A DNA stretch of 64,000 nucleotides from Pseudoxanthomonas sp. SE1 (GCF_029542205.1 NZ_CP113783.1:2409001-2473000); one strand, 5' to 3'. Shown: positions 10,551-21,383, numbered from the stretch's first letter. Notes: generated from the sequence alone by a model not told the origin. Numbers and translations: made by a program.

Positions 10551-12800
10551 ATGACGTTCAACGCCAAGATCGCCGCCCTGCTCTCCAACCTGCCGCTGAA
10601 GCGCAAGTTCCTCATCCAGACCGCACTGGTTGCCATCGGCACCATCGGCCTGGCGGTGGTCGCGGCGCGCATGCAGTACCTGGATCTCACCGGGACGCGG
10701 CAGGCGGGCCTGAAGGCGCAGACGGAGATGGCGCTGGGGGTCATCGAGGGATATGCGAAACAGGTGGAAGCCGGCACCCTGGATGAAGCCCAGGCGAAGG
10801 AAAGCGCGCTGGCCACGCTCGCCTCGATGCAGGCGAACAAGGGCGTGGACTACTTCTTCGTCACCGACGAAGCACCGACCATGCTGATGCACCCTACCCG
10901 TCCCGATCTGATCGGCAAGCCGCTGGATGATGTGCTGAGTCCGGACGGCAAGCGCATCTTCCCCGAGTTCGTCCGCGTGGCGCGCGCGGGCGGCGGCCAT
11001 GTCGACTACAGCTGGGCCAAGGCCGGCGAAGAAGACCCCGTGCCGAAGACCTCGTATGCGGCGCTGTACCAGCCCTGGGGCTGGGTGATCGGCACCGGCG
11101 TCTATATCGACGACACCCAGGCACAGGCGCTGCAGTTCACCTTCATCATGACCATCGCCGGCGGCCTGCTGGTGTTGCTGAGCATGGCGATCGGCTGGGT
11201 GATCGGCCAGTCGGTGCTGGAACCGGTCTCGCGCGCACTGGCCGCCATCAAGGGCGTCTCGCGTGGCGACCTGAGCGTGCGCACCGGCCACCACGGCCGC
11301 GACGAAGTCGGCCAGATGCTCAAGGCCACCGACGAAATGGTGCACATGCTGGAACGTTTCTCGCAGGAAACGCATGTGATGATCCGCCTGCACGAAGCCG
11401 AAGACATCGGCCATCGCATGCCGGAGGATTTCCCCGGCGTGTACGGCGAACTGGCGGGCGGCATCAACACGATGATGTTCGAGCACCTGGATGCCTTCCG
11501 CGATGCCATCGGCATCCTGGAACGTTACGCCAGCGGCGACCTCAGCCAGGATGCGCGTCGCCTGCCCGGCACGCGCGCGTTCCTGCATGAAGCGATGGAC
11601 GCGGCCAAGCAGAGCCTGCTGGCCATCAACGCCGAGATCAAGCGCCTCGCACAGGCCGCCGGGGCCGGTGATTTCAGCGCCCGCGGCGACGAAGCGCGCT
11701 TCCAGCACGACTTCCGCCAGATGGTGCAGGGCCTCAACGCCATGATGGCGACCAGCGACCGCAACCTGGCGCAGCTGTCCGCCCTGCTGCGCGCGATCGC
11801 CGATGGCGACCTCACGGCCCGGATGGAAGGCGACTTCCACGGCGTGTTCGCCACCATGCGCGATGATGCCAACGCCACCGTCGCCCAGCTGACCGAGATC
11901 GTCGGCGGCATCCAGATGGCGGCCACCAGCATCAACACCGCTGCCGGCGAGATCGCCTCCGGCAACAACGACCTGTCGCGCCGTACCGAGCAACAGGCGG
12001 CCAACCTGGAAGAGACCGCCGCTTCGATGGAGGAACTGACCTCCACCGTGCGCCAGAACGCCGAGTCCGCCCGCCAGGCCAATCAGTTGGCCATCGGGGC
12101 CGCCGGCGTGGCTTCACTGGGCGGCGACGTGGTCGGCCAGGTGGTCACCACGATGCGCGACATCGAACAGTCGTCGAAGAAGATCGCCGAGATCATCTCG
12201 GTCATCGACGGCATCGCCTTCCAGACCAATATTCTGGCCTTGAACGCGGCGGTGGAAGCCGCACGCGCTGGCGAACAGGGCCGCGGCTTCGCGGTGGTCG
12301 CTTCCGAAGTGCGCACCCTCGCCCAGCGTTCGGCCAATGCCGCGAAGGAGATCAAGGGCCTGATCGAGAACTCGGTGGATCGCGTGGCCGACGGCTCGGC
12401 GCTGGTGAACCAGGCCGGCGCGACCATGGGCGAGATCGTCGCCAGCGTGCAGCGCGTGACCGACATCATGGCCGAGATCTCGGCGGCTTCTCAGGAACAG
12501 AGCGCCGGCATCGAACAGGTCAACCAGACCATCACCCAGATGGACGAGACCACGCAGCAGAACGCCGCACTGGTCGAAGAAGCCACCGCCGCCGCCCGCT
12601 CGATGGAAGAACAGGCCGGGGCGCTGACCCAGAGCGTGTCGGTGTTCAAGCTGCAGGCCAGCGCAAGCGTCCCGGTCCGCCAGGCCATCGTGGCCGCTGG
12701 CGCGCCGCGGCAGGTGGCGGCACCGAAGGCTGCAGTCCGCAAGCCGGTCGTGCGCAAGCCCGAACCTGCCCTCGCCGACGGTGACTGGCAGGAGTTCTGA
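10551..12800 (+). CDS. Methyl-accepting chemotaxis protein 4 (single Cache sensor, WQEF tail)
   Basis: This chemoreceptor has 749 aa. Helix 1 lies near residues 17-39. A compact periplasmic domain of about 155 residues follows, of the sCache_2 type: [16 protein letters not shown] and the closing [14 protein letters not shown] are typical of this fold. Helix 2 lies near 196-217, followed by HAMP, two or more HAMP-like repeats and the signalling hairpin. The C-terminus is DWQEF, the CheR/CheB tether. sCache_2 receptors often sense small organic acids, but the ligand here is unknown. The signalling part belongs to the GGIQMAAT subtype shared with receptors 1 and 2. Confidence 0.93.
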   Translation: MTFNAKIAALLSNLPLKRKFLIQTALVAIGTIGLAVVAARMQYLDLTGTRQAGLKAQTEMALGVIEGYAKQVEAGTLDEAQAKESALATLASMQANKGVDYFFVTDEAPTMLMHPTRPDLIGKPLDDVLSPDGKRIFPEFVRVARAGGGHVDYSWAKAGEEDPVPKTSYAALYQPWGWVIGTGVYIDDTQAQALQFTFIMTIAGGLLVLLSMAIGWVIGQSVLEPVSRALAAIKGVSRGDLSVRTGHHGRDEVGQMLKATDEMVHMLERFSQETHVMIRLHEAEDIGHRMPEDFPGVYGELAGGINTMMFEHLDAFRDAIGILERYASGDLSQDARRLPGTRAFLHEAMDAAKQSLLAINAEIKRLAQAAGAGDFSARGDEARFQHDFRQMVQGLNAMMATSDRNLAQLSALLRAIADGDLTARMEGDFHGVFATMRDDANATVAQLTEIVGGIQMAATSINTAAGEIASGNNDLSRRTEQQAANLEETAASMEELTSTVRQNAESARQANQLAIGAAGVASLGGDVVGQVVTTMRDIEQSSKKIAEIISVIDGIAFQTNILALNAAVEAARAGEQGRGFAVVASEVRTLAQRSANAAKEIKGLIENSVDRVADGSALVNQAGATMGEIVASVQRVTDIMAEISAASQEQSAGIEQVNQTITQMDETTQQNAALVEEATAAARSMEEQAGALTQSVSVFKLQASASVPVRQAIVAAGAPRQVAAPKAAVRKPVVRKPEPALADGDWQEF

Positions 12801-12843
12801 GCCGCCGGGCGCACCCGGCGTGCGCCCCTTTCCGTGATCGCCT

Positions 12844-12870
12844 TCAAGTAACCCGGACTCCGGCCGATAT
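12844..12870 (+). promoter_or_regulatory. FliA promoter of the PAS-GAF-GGDEF-EAL gene
   Basis: TCAAGTAA, 11 bp, GCCGATAT; about 100 bp ahead of the ATG at 12970. Confidence 0.8.
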
Positions 12871-12969
12871 GTCACCAGAAGGCCCTCTCCCCTGGCACCC
12901 GATGACCGTCGCACCCCCCGCCACCGACGACGCCACCCGCTGCCTGAAAAAGCGCCGCGAGGACAGTGC

Positions 12970-15582
12970 ATGCTTGGCCGCACGCTGACCTCGCTGACAT
13001 CGGTGCGCGACGCGCTGGCGTCCACGGATCTCCTGCCGGAGAGCCTCTGGCACGTACTGGAGCAGTCCGTCGATGCTGCGTTCGTCGTCGATGGGCGCCA
13101 CCGGGTGGTGCTGTTCAATCCGGCAGCGGAAGCGCTCTGGGGGTGCCCGCGCGAAGACGTGCATGGCATGCCGTTCACCCGCCTGCTGTCCAGTCCCCAG
13201 GCGGACGGCAGCCCCGACGCCACACTGGCGCAGCTGCTCGGCAGCCATCGTGATGCCGTGCTGCACCGGCCCGATGGCAGCGAGGTCGCCTGTTCGGTAT
13301 CCCTTTCCAGGGTGCGCGTGGGCCCGCAGGTCTTCCACACCGCCTTCGTGCGCGACACCAGCGACCAGAAGCGCCAGCTCGAGCGCCTGCGCCAACTGTC
13401 GATCGTGGTGGACAAGAGCGACAACGCCATCTTCGTGAGCGCACCGGACCGCGAGGTGGTCTACGTCAACAGCGGCTTCACCCGCATGCTGGGCTACCGG
13501 CTCGAGGAGCTGCGCGGCATCAAGCCCTCGCAGTTGCTGTCCGGCGCGCACACCGACGCCAACCTGGACGACCGCATCAGCCGCGCGATGCAGGCCGGCG
13601 AAGGCCTGCAGACCGAAGTCCTGCTGTATACCAAGTCGGGGCGCCCGCTGTGGCTGTCGGCCGCGATCAACCCCGTGCACGACGAAGATGGAACGCTGCT
13701 CGGCCTGGTCAGCGTGCTCAGCGACATCACCCAGACCAAGATGCACCAGGTACTGCACAACAAGGTGCTGGATGCGCTGGTGCACGAATGGAGCGTGGGC
13801 GACGTGATGACGCTGATCTGCCGCGAGGTGGAGCACATCGCGCCGGAACTGACGGTCTCCATCATCACGGTGGACAACGAAGGGCTGATGCATGCCCTCG
13901 CGTCGCCCAGCCTGCCGGAAGCCTGGGCACGCAAGATCGACGGCATGGCCATAGGTCCACGCGCCGGCGTGTGCGGCGCCGCCGCGTGGCGGGGCCGCGC
14001 GGTGCTGGTGAAGGACATCGCCAGCGATCCGCTGTGCGCCGGCACCCGCCACCTCACCACGCCGCTCGGGCTGCGCGCGTGCTGGACGCACCCCGTCAAG
14101 TCGAGCAGCGGCCGCGTGCTGGGCACGCTGTCGTTCTACTACCGCGAGAACCGCGGCCCGGACGAACTGCACGAACGCCTGGCCGACACGTGCCTGCACC
14201 TGTGCTCGCTGACGCTGGAGCGCGAGCAGACCAACGAACGCGTGCACCAGCTGGCGTTCTACGACACGCTGACCGGCCTGCCCAACCGCATCATGTTCAG
14301 TGCCAAAGCCGAACAGGCGCTGGCCAACGTCGCCCAGGTGAACGGCACCGCGGCCGTCCTCTTCATCGACCTGGACCGCTTCAAGCGCGTGAACGACGCC
14401 CAGGGACACGCCGCCGGCGATGGCCTGCTGCGCGATGTCGCCGCACGCCTGAGCGAGGAACTCGGCGGCATCAACATCGTCGGCCGCCAGGCCGGCGACG
14501 AATTCGTCGCGGTACTGCCGATGTGCAGCGCCGAACAGGCCGGCAGCGTGGCCGAGCGGATGCTCGGCGCCATCGCGGCGCCGACCACCGCAGGGCTGAT
14601 GACCCTGCATCCCAGCGCCAGCATCGGCGTGGCGATGTTTCCGGACGACGGTCGTGATATCGACCTGCTCGTGCGCCACGCCGACATGGCGATGTACCGC
14701 GCGAAAACCGATGGCGGCGGCAGCTTCCGCTTCTTCAGCCTGGACATGAACCGGCTGGCACAGGAGCGGGTTTCGCTCGAAACCGCCCTGCGCGAGGCCC
14801 TGCGGCTCGACCAGCTGAAACTGCAGTACCAGCCCCAGGTCGGCGGCTGCGACGGCAGACGGTTGTATGGCGTGGAGGCGCTGCTGCGCTGGCACCATGC
14901 GGAGCTCGGCATCATTCCCCCCGCACGCTTCGTGCCGGTGGCCGAAGAGTGCGGGCTGATCGCCGAGCTCAGCCTGTGGGTGCTGCGCCAGGCGTGCGCG
15001 CAGATGGCCGACTGGCGCCGGCGCGGCATCGACATCCCGCGCGTGTCGGTGAACGTCTCGGCGATCAATTTCCGCGACCCGCAGCTGTCGCTGCAGATCT
15101 CCGACCTGCTGGACGAGCATGGCCTGGAGCCGGGCGACCTGACGCTCGAGATCACCGAGAGCGTCATGCTGGACCCGGACCCGGACGTGCTCGAGAACAT
15201 CGAGGCCATCTACGTGCTGGGCGTGCGGCTGTCGCTGGACGACTTCGGCACCGGCTATTCCAGCCTCAGTCACCTGCATCGCCTGCCCATCAGCGAACTC
15301 AAGCTGGACCAGAGTTTCGTGCGCGACATCGACACCAGCGCCATCGCACGCACGCTGACGTCCTCGGTGCTGCGCATCGGCGAAAGCCTGGGCATGAAGG
15401 TGGTCGCCGAGGGCGTGGAAACCGAATCGCAGCACCGCTTCCTGACCGAACAGCGCTTTCCCGTGCTGCAGGGCTACCTGTTCTCGCCACCGCTGCCGCC
15501 CGGGCCGCTGGAACAGTGGCTGGACACGCATGGCTACACGGCTGCCCGCGAAGCCGAGACCGGCGCTGGCGCTACGCCATAG
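12970..15582 (+). CDS. PAS-PAS-GAF-GGDEF-EAL c-di-GMP turnover protein
   Basis: This 870-aa cytoplasmic protein has no membrane helix. In order it carries PAS 1 (about 25-130), PAS 2 (about 140-250, with VNSGFTRMLGYRLEELRG), GAF (about 275-410), GGDEF (about 415-575) and EAL (about 600-855). The GGDEF signature reads AGDEF, with the first glycine replaced, so cyclase activity is possible but uncertain. The EAL side looks intact: EALLRW near 635, EITES, DDFGTGYSS and KLDQSFV. Phosphodiesterase activity is therefore the more likely output, lowering c-di-GMP and opposing the PilZ brake encoded at 6082. It has a FliA promoter of its own, which places it in the motility regulon. Confidence 0.9.
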   Translation: MLGRTLTSLTSVRDALASTDLLPESLWHVLEQSVDAAFVVDGRHRVVLFNPAAEALWGCPREDVHGMPFTRLLSSPQADGSPDATLAQLLGSHRDAVLHRPDGSEVACSVSLSRVRVGPQVFHTAFVRDTSDQKRQLERLRQLSIVVDKSDNAIFVSAPDREVVYVNSGFTRMLGYRLEELRGIKPSQLLSGAHTDANLDDRISRAMQAGEGLQTEVLLYTKSGRPLWLSAAINPVHDEDGTLLGLVSVLSDITQTKMHQVLHNKVLDALVHEWSVGDVMTLICREVEHIAPELTVSIITVDNEGLMHALASPSLPEAWARKIDGMAIGPRAGVCGAAAWRGRAVLVKDIASDPLCAGTRHLTTPLGLRACWTHPVKSSSGRVLGTLSFYYRENRGPDELHERLADTCLHLCSLTLEREQTNERVHQLAFYDTLTGLPNRIMFSAKAEQALANVAQVNGTAAVLFIDLDRFKRVNDAQGHAAGDGLLRDVAARLSEELGGINIVGRQAGDEFVAVLPMCSAEQAGSVAERMLGAIAAPTTAGLMTLHPSASIGVAMFPDDGRDIDLLVRHADMAMYRAKTDGGGSFRFFSLDMNRLAQERVSLETALREALRLDQLKLQYQPQVGGCDGRRLYGVEALLRWHHAELGIIPPARFVPVAEECGLIAELSLWVLRQACAQMADWRRRGIDIPRVSVNVSAINFRDPQLSLQISDLLDEHGLEPGDLTLEITESVMLDPDPDVLENIEAIYVLGVRLSLDDFGTGYSSLSHLHRLPISELKLDQSFVRDIDTSAIARTLTSSVLRIGESLGMKVVAEGVETESQHRFLTEQRFPVLQGYLFSPPLPPGPLEQWLDTHGYTAAREAETGAGATP

Positions 15583-15678
15583 CCGCAACGCCGGGGGGCA
15601 GGCGGTTCGTGGGCGACCCGGAAAGTGTGACCCGCCTCCCAGTCGAAACAACGAACGATCCCGCGTTGCGGCATCGCC

Positions 15679-15705
15679 TCAAGTTTGGCGGCGGCGAGCC
15701 GATCT
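15679..15705 (+). promoter_or_regulatory. FliA promoter of the small secreted protein gene
   Basis: TCAAGTTT, 11 bp, GCCGATCT: a near-perfect FliA site 47 bp upstream of the ATG at 15753. Confidence 0.85.
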
Positions 15706-15752
15706 CTGGCAGTGAGCCGTTACCCCTCTTCTGTCCATCCGGAGTTACTGGA

Positions 15753-16157
15753 ATGAAAATCGCATCCGCCCTGACCCTGTCCATCGCCGTCGTCGGCGCC
15801 GCCCTGCTGATGCCCGCAACGCCGGCCAACAGCCAGTCCCAGGTCGACAACGCGATCCCCGCCGACATGGCGGCGCGCTTCGCCGGCAAGAACGGCACCG
15901 TCTGCGGCAAAGTGGGCAAGGCGCGCTTCGCCGAGAATTCCGAAGGCACCCCGACCTTCCTGTACATGGGCGGCAACTTCCCGCGCCACACGTTCACGGC
16001 ACGCATCCCGGGCGACGCCCGCGCCAAGTTCAAGCCGGCCCCGGAAGAGCTGGAAGGCAAGGACGTGTGCGTGATCGGCGCCATCGAGCGCGACAACTCG
16101 CGCGCCGAGATCGTGGTCAATTCGCCGGCCAACCTGAAGCTCGCAACGATCCGCTGA
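15753..16157 (+). CDS. Small secreted OB-fold-like protein under FliA control
   Basis: The 134-aa product begins with a signal peptide (MKIASALTLSIAVVGAALL, probable cleavage after ANS near residue 27), so it is periplasmic or exported. The mature part has short beta strands with two cysteines (in GTVCGKVGKARF and KDVCVIGAIE), an FLYMGGNFPRHTFTARI stretch and a C-terminal EIVVNSPANLKL. This layout resembles small OB-fold proteins often annotated as nucleic-acid-binding, though nothing here shows that it binds nucleic acid. GGAG at 15741-15744 fixes the start. It lies 91 bp ahead of chemoreceptor 5, and the pair is probably co-transcribed from the FliA site. A periplasmic partner of receptor 5 or of the flagellum is possible but unproven. 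Confidence 0.8.
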   Translation: MKIASALTLSIAVVGAALLMPATPANSQSQVDNAIPADMAARFAGKNGTVCGKVGKARFAENSEGTPTFLYMGGNFPRHTFTARIPGDARAKFKPAPEELEGKDVCVIGAIERDNSRAEIVVNSPANLKLATIR

Positions 16158-16248
16158 TCCGTTGCAACGGCAGGGCGCCATGCCCTGCCCTGTCCTGGTC
16201 GCACCCGAGAGCGGCGCGGCACGCCACCGGTAAAGGAAAACGATTCCC

Positions 16249-18477
16249 ATGCAGCGGATCAAGAACCTCAAACTGACGACGAAGATGATGCTTGCGTTCG
16301 GCGCCGTGCTGGCGCTGATGCTGGTACAGGGCATCGCTGCTTTCGTCGGCCTGAACTCGTTGAACGGCGCCACTACCGAGGTGACCGGCAACGTCCTGCC
16401 CAGCGTCAAGGCGGCCGGCGACCTGCGCGCGTTGCTAGGCGAGCTGCGCACGACCTCCTACCGCCAGCACGTGCGCGCGAGCGATGCGGTCAAGGCGGAA
16501 GCCAAGACCAATGCCGCCAAGCAGGAAAAGCAGATCGACCAGGCGGTGGAGGACTACGCCAGGCTGATCGCCACGCCGAAGGAAAAGGCGGTGTACGCCA
16601 CCTTCGTCAAGGAATGGAAGGCCACCAAGCAGTCCTACGCCGACGTGCAGGAAATGCTCGACCTGGGCCTGCCGGATGACGCCGTGGATACCTTCATCGG
16701 CGGCACGCGCGAGCAGCACAACAAGGCCGCCAATGCCCTGACCTCGCTCATCAACGAGGTCGACCAGCAGGCCAAGGGCGCCAGCGCCAGCGCCGACAGC
16801 ACCTTCGCCGCCTCCAGCACGCTGATGGTCATCATGTTGCTGGTGGGCATCGTGGGTGGCCTGGCCCTGGCCTGGTTCTTCGCCCGCGCCATCGCCGGTG
16901 CCGTCGGCGAAGCCGTGCGCGTGGCCAATGACGTCTCCGCCGGCAAGCTGGATGGCAAGATCGACACCAGCCGCCAGGACGAAGTCGGCCAGCTGCTGTC
17001 CGCCATGCAGCGCATGCAGGTGCAGGTGCAGTCCGTCATCTCCGCCCAGAGCGAAATGGCGGCGCGCCACGATGAAGGCCAGATCAGCTACCGCATGGAC
17101 GACAGTGCGTTCCCGGGCGAATACGGCCGCATGGTGCGCGACACCAACGCCCTGGTGGCCTCGCACCTGCAGGCCATCGGCGACGCGCTGAAGATCATGC
17201 AGCGCTACTCGGTGGGCGACCTGAGCCTGGACATGCCCAAGCTGCCCGGCGAGAAGGCCAACCTGACCGAAACGATGGACGCCACCAAGGCCAACCTGTC
17301 GGCGATCAACGGCGAGATCAAGCGCCTGGCCATGGCCGCTTCCTCTGGCGATTTCAGCCAGCGCGGCGACGTGGACAAGTACCAGTACGACTTCCGCGAC
17401 ATGATCGACGGCCTGAACCAGCTGATGGAAACCACCGACGGCAACCTCGCCGAGGTGTCCGAACTGCTGCAGGCCATCGCGCGTGGCGACCTGACCGCGC
17501 GCATGGAAGGCGACTTCCACGGCGTGTTCGCCAGCATGCGTGACGATGCGGATGCCACCGTGGCCCAGCTGACCGACATCGTCGGCCGCATCCAGGACGC
17601 CTCGACCAGCATCAACACCGCCGCCGGTGAAATCGCCTCCGGCAACAGCGACCTGTCCCGCCGCACCGAACAGCAGGCCGCCAACCTGGAAGAAACCGCC
17701 GCCTCCATGGAGGAACTGACTTCCACCGTGCGCCAGAACGCCGAATCGGCCCGCCAGGCCAACCAGCTGGCGATCGGCGCCGCCGGTGTCGCCTCGCAGG
17801 GCGGTGAAGTGGTCGGCAAGGTCGTCACCACGATGCGCGACATCGAGCAGTCGTCGAAGAAGATCGCCGACATCATCTCGGTCATCGACGGCATCGCCTT
17901 CCAGACCAACATCCTGGCCTTGAATGCCGCGGTGGAAGCCGCCCGCGCCGGTGAACAAGGCCGTGGTTTCGCGGTGGTCGCCTCCGAGGTGCGTACGCTT
18001 GCCCAGCGCAGCGCGAACGCCGCCAAGGAGATCAAGGGCCTGATCGAAACGTCCGTGGACAAGGTGGCCGATGGCTCCAAGCTGGTGAACCAGGCCGGCG
18101 CGACCATGGGTGAGATCGTCGCCTCGGTGCAGCGCGTGACCGACATCATGGCCGAGATCTCGGCGGCCTCGCAGGAGCAGAGCGCCGGCATCGAACAGGT
18201 CAACCAGACCATCACCCAGATGGACGAGACCACCCAGCAGAACGCCGCGCTGGTGGAAGAAGCCTCGGCCGCTGCCCGTTCGATGGAAGAGCAGGCACAG
18301 GCACTGAGCGAATCGGTGTCGGTGTTCAAACTGCATGCCAACGCGGCACCGACCCCCGTGGTCGCCAAGCCGGCCAAGGCCGCATCTGCCGCCCCTGTGA
18401 AGCCCGCGCCGCGCGCCGCCGCCCCTTCGGTGCTGGAGCCCGCGCTGGCCGATGGTGACGACTGGCAGGAATTCTGA
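16249..18477 (+). CDS. Methyl-accepting chemotaxis protein 5 (4HB sensor, WQEF tail)
   Basis: This chemoreceptor has 742 aa. Helix 1 lies near residues 10-32. A periplasmic four-helix-bundle domain (about 33-190, rich in K, E, Q and A and free of cysteine) precedes helix 2 near 194-217, HAMP, HAMP-like repeats and the signalling hairpin. It ends DWQEF. Like receptor 3 it carries the block [11 protein letters not shown] and the GNSDLSRR variant, although its sensor is of the same class as receptor 1. A strong Shine-Dalgarno (AAAGGAAAA) precedes the ATG. No promoter is visible between it and the OB-fold gene, so it probably depends on the FliA site at 15679. cheR, cheD and cheB follow after 107 bp. 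Confidence 0.93.
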   Translation: MQRIKNLKLTTKMMLAFGAVLALMLVQGIAAFVGLNSLNGATTEVTGNVLPSVKAAGDLRALLGELRTTSYRQHVRASDAVKAEAKTNAAKQEKQIDQAVEDYARLIATPKEKAVYATFVKEWKATKQSYADVQEMLDLGLPDDAVDTFIGGTREQHNKAANALTSLINEVDQQAKGASASADSTFAASSTLMVIMLLVGIVGGLALAWFFARAIAGAVGEAVRVANDVSAGKLDGKIDTSRQDEVGQLLSAMQRMQVQVQSVISAQSEMAARHDEGQISYRMDDSAFPGEYGRMVRDTNALVASHLQAIGDALKIMQRYSVGDLSLDMPKLPGEKANLTETMDATKANLSAINGEIKRLAMAASSGDFSQRGDVDKYQYDFRDMIDGLNQLMETTDGNLAEVSELLQAIARGDLTARMEGDFHGVFASMRDDADATVAQLTDIVGRIQDASTSINTAAGEIASGNSDLSRRTEQQAANLEETAASMEELTSTVRQNAESARQANQLAIGAAGVASQGGEVVGKVVTTMRDIEQSSKKIADIISVIDGIAFQTNILALNAAVEAARAGEQGRGFAVVASEVRTLAQRSANAAKEIKGLIETSVDKVADGSKLVNQAGATMGEIVASVQRVTDIMAEISAASQEQSAGIEQVNQTITQMDETTQQNAALVEEASAAARSMEEQAQALSESVSVFKLHANAAPTPVVAKPAKAASAAPVKPAPRAAAPSVLEPALADGDDWQEF

Positions 18478-18584
18478 GGCACGCGGTTTGCATCGCATCC
18501 CGGCAGCACGCCCCTTTCCCTGTCCATGCGGCGGGGAAAGGGCACCGCCACGCCCCTAGCCTCACCCGTCCCGTTGAGAATCCG

Positions 18585-19499
18585 ATGTCCGTCAGTACCC
18601 GCTCCCCTGCCCCGGCTGCCACGACAAGACGGACTTCCCCGCCGCTTCCCGCCGATGATGGCGCTGCCGGATCGGCAGGACGCGATTTCGAGTTCGACGA
18701 CCGCGACTTCCGCCGCGTGGTCGACTTGATCCGGCAACGGGCCGGCATCGCCCTGGCCGACGGCAAGCGCGACATGGTCTATGGCCGCCTGTCCCGCCGC
18801 CTGCGCGCATTGGGACTGCGCAGCTTCAAGGACTACCTGGACCAGCTGGAACGCGACGGCGGCGACGAATGGCAGGCGTTCACCAACGCACTGACCACCA
18901 ACCTCACCTCGTTCTTCCGTGAGCCGCACCACTTCGAGCGGCTGCAGGAAGAACTGGCGAAGCGCGTGCACGACGGCCCATTGAAGATCTGGTCGTGCGC
19001 CGCGTCCACGGGCGAAGAACCGTACTCCATCGCCATCACCGCCTGCGAGGCCTACGGCACGCTGACCCCACCCATCCGCATCCTCGCCACCGACGTGGAC
19101 ACGCAGGTGCTGGCCACCGGCGAACGCGGCGTCTATCCGGTCGAGCGTATCGCCGGGCTGGACGACGCGCTGAAGCGACGCTATTTCCAGCGCGGCAGCG
19201 GCCCCAACGAAGGCAAGTGCCGCGTGCATCCGGCATTGCGCCAGCTGATCGAGTTCCGCCCGCTCAACCTGCTGACCGCACGCTACGACGTGGCCGGCCC
19301 GTTCACGGCGGTGTTCTGCCGCAACGTGATGATCTACTTCGACAAGCCCACCCAGCGCGGCATCCTGACGCGGCTGGTGCCGCACCTGGCCGACGACGGC
19401 ATGCTGTACACCGGGCACTCGGAAAACTACCTGCACGCCGCCGACATCATCCAGCCCTGCGGTCGCACGCTGTACCGCCGCGCCGGGACCGGCGCATGA
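18585..19499 (+). CDS. cheR: CheR receptor methyltransferase
   Basis: CheR transfers methyl groups from S-adenosylmethionine to glutamates on the chemoreceptor helices. The 304-aa product has the all-alpha N-terminal domain (about 35-95, [15 protein letters not shown]), then the Rossmann methyltransferase domain with the SAM-binding motif [13 protein letters not shown], the acidic TDVDTQVL, and [10 protein letters not shown]. The N-terminal 30 residues are a low-complexity Ala/Ser/Pro tail. It should bind the WQEF tails of receptors 1, 2, 4 and 5. The stop codon overlaps the cheD start (ATGA), indicating translational coupling. Confidence 0.96.
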   Translation: MSVSTRSPAPAATTRRTSPPLPADDGAAGSAGRDFEFDDRDFRRVVDLIRQRAGIALADGKRDMVYGRLSRRLRALGLRSFKDYLDQLERDGGDEWQAFTNALTTNLTSFFREPHHFERLQEELAKRVHDGPLKIWSCAASTGEEPYSIAITACEAYGTLTPPIRILATDVDTQVLATGERGVYPVERIAGLDDALKRRYFQRGSGPNEGKCRVHPALRQLIEFRPLNLLTARYDVAGPFTAVFCRNVMIYFDKPTQRGILTRLVPHLADDGMLYTGHSENYLHAADIIQPCGRTLYRRAGTGA

Positions 19500-20098
19500 G
19501 TTCAGCCGCCGCCTCGTTCGTCGATGGCAGCGTGATGCGCTACCACGACGCCCGCTTCAAGACCGAAGCGGCCAAGCTGCTGCCCACGCAGTACCTGGTG
19601 GTGGACAACGACACCGCGCTGGTCACCGTGCTGGGATCGTGCGTGGCCGCCTGCATCCGCGACCCGTTGCTGAAGCTCGGGGGCATGAACCACTTCCTGC
19701 TGCCGGACGGCAACGTGGGCGACGGTGCGCCCGCGCGCTACGGCAGCTTCGCGATGGAACTGCTGATCAACGACCTGCTCAAGCGGGGTGCCGCGCGCAA
19801 CCGGCTGGAGGCCAAGGTCTTCGGCGGCGCCAACGTGCTGAAAGGCTTCACCAGCAATCCCGTCGGCACGCGCAACGCGGAGTTCGTGCGCAAGTACCTG
19901 GATGCCGAACGCATTCCCGTGGTCGCCGAAGACCTGCGCGGCATCCATCCGCGCAAGGTCTGGTATTTCCCCAACACCGGCCGCGTGGTCGTGCAGCGCC
20001 TGCCGCATGCCCATGATGCCGAGGTCCTGGCCGCCGAATCCGCCGCCCGCGCCCGCCTGTCCAGAGCGCCGGTCACCGGAGGCGTGGAGCTGTTCTGA
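19496..20098 (+). CDS. cheD: CheD receptor glutamine deamidase
   Basis: CheD deamidates glutamines in chemoreceptors to glutamates so that CheR can methylate them. The 200-aa product has the catalytic Cys49 (VLGSC) and His66 (GGMNHFLLP), and KVFGGANV. The start overlaps the cheR stop (ATGA) and its own stop overlaps the cheB start (TGATG), so cheR-cheD-cheB form a tightly coupled set. Its C-terminus reads GGVELF, and the receptor at 21440 ends in nearly the same residues (GTVELF). Confidence 0.95.
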   Translation: MSSAAASFVDGSVMRYHDARFKTEAAKLLPTQYLVVDNDTALVTVLGSCVAACIRDPLLKLGGMNHFLLPDGNVGDGAPARYGSFAMELLINDLLKRGAARNRLEAKVFGGANVLKGFTSNPVGTRNAEFVRKYLDAERIPVVAEDLRGIHPRKVWYFPNTGRVVVQRLPHAHDAEVLAAESAARARLSRAPVTGGVELF

Positions 20099-21168
20099 TG
20101 AGTAGTCCTTCTCCCTGCAAGGTGCTGATCGTCGACGACTCGGCGGTCGTGCGGCAGATGCTGACCGAGATCCTCTCGCGCGATCCGGGCATCGAGGTCG
20201 TCGGTTCCGCCGCCGATCCGCTGCTCGCCCGCGACAAGATCAAGCGCCTGAATCCCGACGTGATGACGCTGGACGTGGAAATGCCGCGCATGGACGGGCT
20301 GGCGTTCCTGGAGAACGTCATGCGCCTGCGGCCGATGCCGGTGGTGATGATCTCCTCGCTGACCGAGCGCGGCGCCGACACCACGCTGCAGGCGCTGGCA
20401 CTGGGCGCGGTGGATTTCGTGTCCAAGCCCAAGCTGGACGTCGCCAGCGGCCTGCAGGCGTATGCCGACGAGATCATCGCCAAGGTCAAGGCCGCCGCCA
20501 AGGCACGTGTCCGCCCGCTGGCCCGCCAGGGCGCGCCGCGCGTGGCCCTGGACGCCACGCTGCCGGCGCCACCCGCGCTGCGCTTCCGCACCACCGACCG
20601 CCTGATCGCGATCGGCGCCTCCGCCGGCGGCACCGAAGCGCTGCGCGTGGTGCTGGAACAGATGCCTGCCGACGCGCCGGCCATCGTGCTCACGCAGCAC
20701 ATCCCGGCCGGGTTCAGCCGCGCCTTCGCGGAACGGCTGGACCGTCATTCGGCCATGGCCGTGCGCGAAGCCACGGATGGCGAAGCCATCCTGCCCGGCC
20801 ACGCCTACCTGCCGCCCGGTGGTCAGCACATGCGCGTCATCCGCGACGGCGCACGCTGGCGCTGCCGCATCGACGACGGTCCGGCGGTGAACCGGCACAA
20901 GCCGGCGGTCGACGTGCTGTTCCGCTCGGTCGCGCAAAGTGCTGGCGGCAACGCAGTCGGCGCCATCCTCACCGGGATGGGCGACGACGGCGCCCGCGGC
21001 CTGCTGGAAATGAGCCAGGCCGGCGCGCCGACCCTGGTGCAGGACGAAGCCACCAGCGTGGTCTGGGGCATGCCCGGCGCGGCGGTGAGGCTTGGCGCAG
21101 CGAAGGATGTCGTGCCGCTGGAACGCATCGCCCAGCGCCTGCTGGACCTGGCGGCGGCGATCGCCTGA
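20098..21168 (+). CDS. cheB: CheB receptor methylesterase
   Basis: CheB removes methyl groups from receptors when phosphorylated by CheA, giving adaptation. The 356-aa product has an N-terminal receiver domain (phospho-acceptor Asp59 in [11 protein letters not shown]), a linker, and the methylesterase domain with the triad Ser175 (GASAGGTE), His201 (TQHIPAGFS) and Asp297 (GMGDDG). All key residues are present and the length is normal. It is the last gene of the cheRDB set; a REP doublet follows. Confidence 0.96.
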   Translation: MSSPSPCKVLIVDDSAVVRQMLTEILSRDPGIEVVGSAADPLLARDKIKRLNPDVMTLDVEMPRMDGLAFLENVMRLRPMPVVMISSLTERGADTTLQALALGAVDFVSKPKLDVASGLQAYADEIIAKVKAAAKARVRPLARQGAPRVALDATLPAPPALRFRTTDRLIAIGASAGGTEALRVVLEQMPADAPAIVLTQHIPAGFSRAFAERLDRHSAMAVREATDGEAILPGHAYLPPGGQHMRVIRDGARWRCRIDDGPAVNRHKPAVDVLFRSVAQSAGGNAVGAILTGMGDDGARGLLEMSQAGAPTLVQDEATSVVWGMPGAAVRLGAAKDVVPLERIAQRLLDLAAAIA

Positions 21169-21183
21169 AGCGCTGTCGTCCTT

Positions 21184-21326
21184 GTAGGAGCGACGTAAGT
21201 CGCGACCGCACGGCCGTCGCTGCCCTTACTCGCGATGCAGGCACGGTGCTGTGGCGGGCAAGGATCCCATTCCGTCAATGCCAATGGCCCCTCCCTCGCG
21301 TGGTCGCGACTCACGTCGCTCCTACA
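21184..21326. repeat. REP doublet (REPIN-like) after cheB
   Basis: Two inverted copies of a roughly 25-nt REP element (GTAGGAGCGACGTAAGTCGC at the left and its complement ending at 21326) enclose about 90 bp without a gene. The same element pair recurs at 25393 and 41980. Confidence 0.85.
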
Positions 21327-21383
21327 GGGGCGCTACGACGGTCACAGATCATCCGCAATCAGGAAACCCGCGGATTTCCTGCC

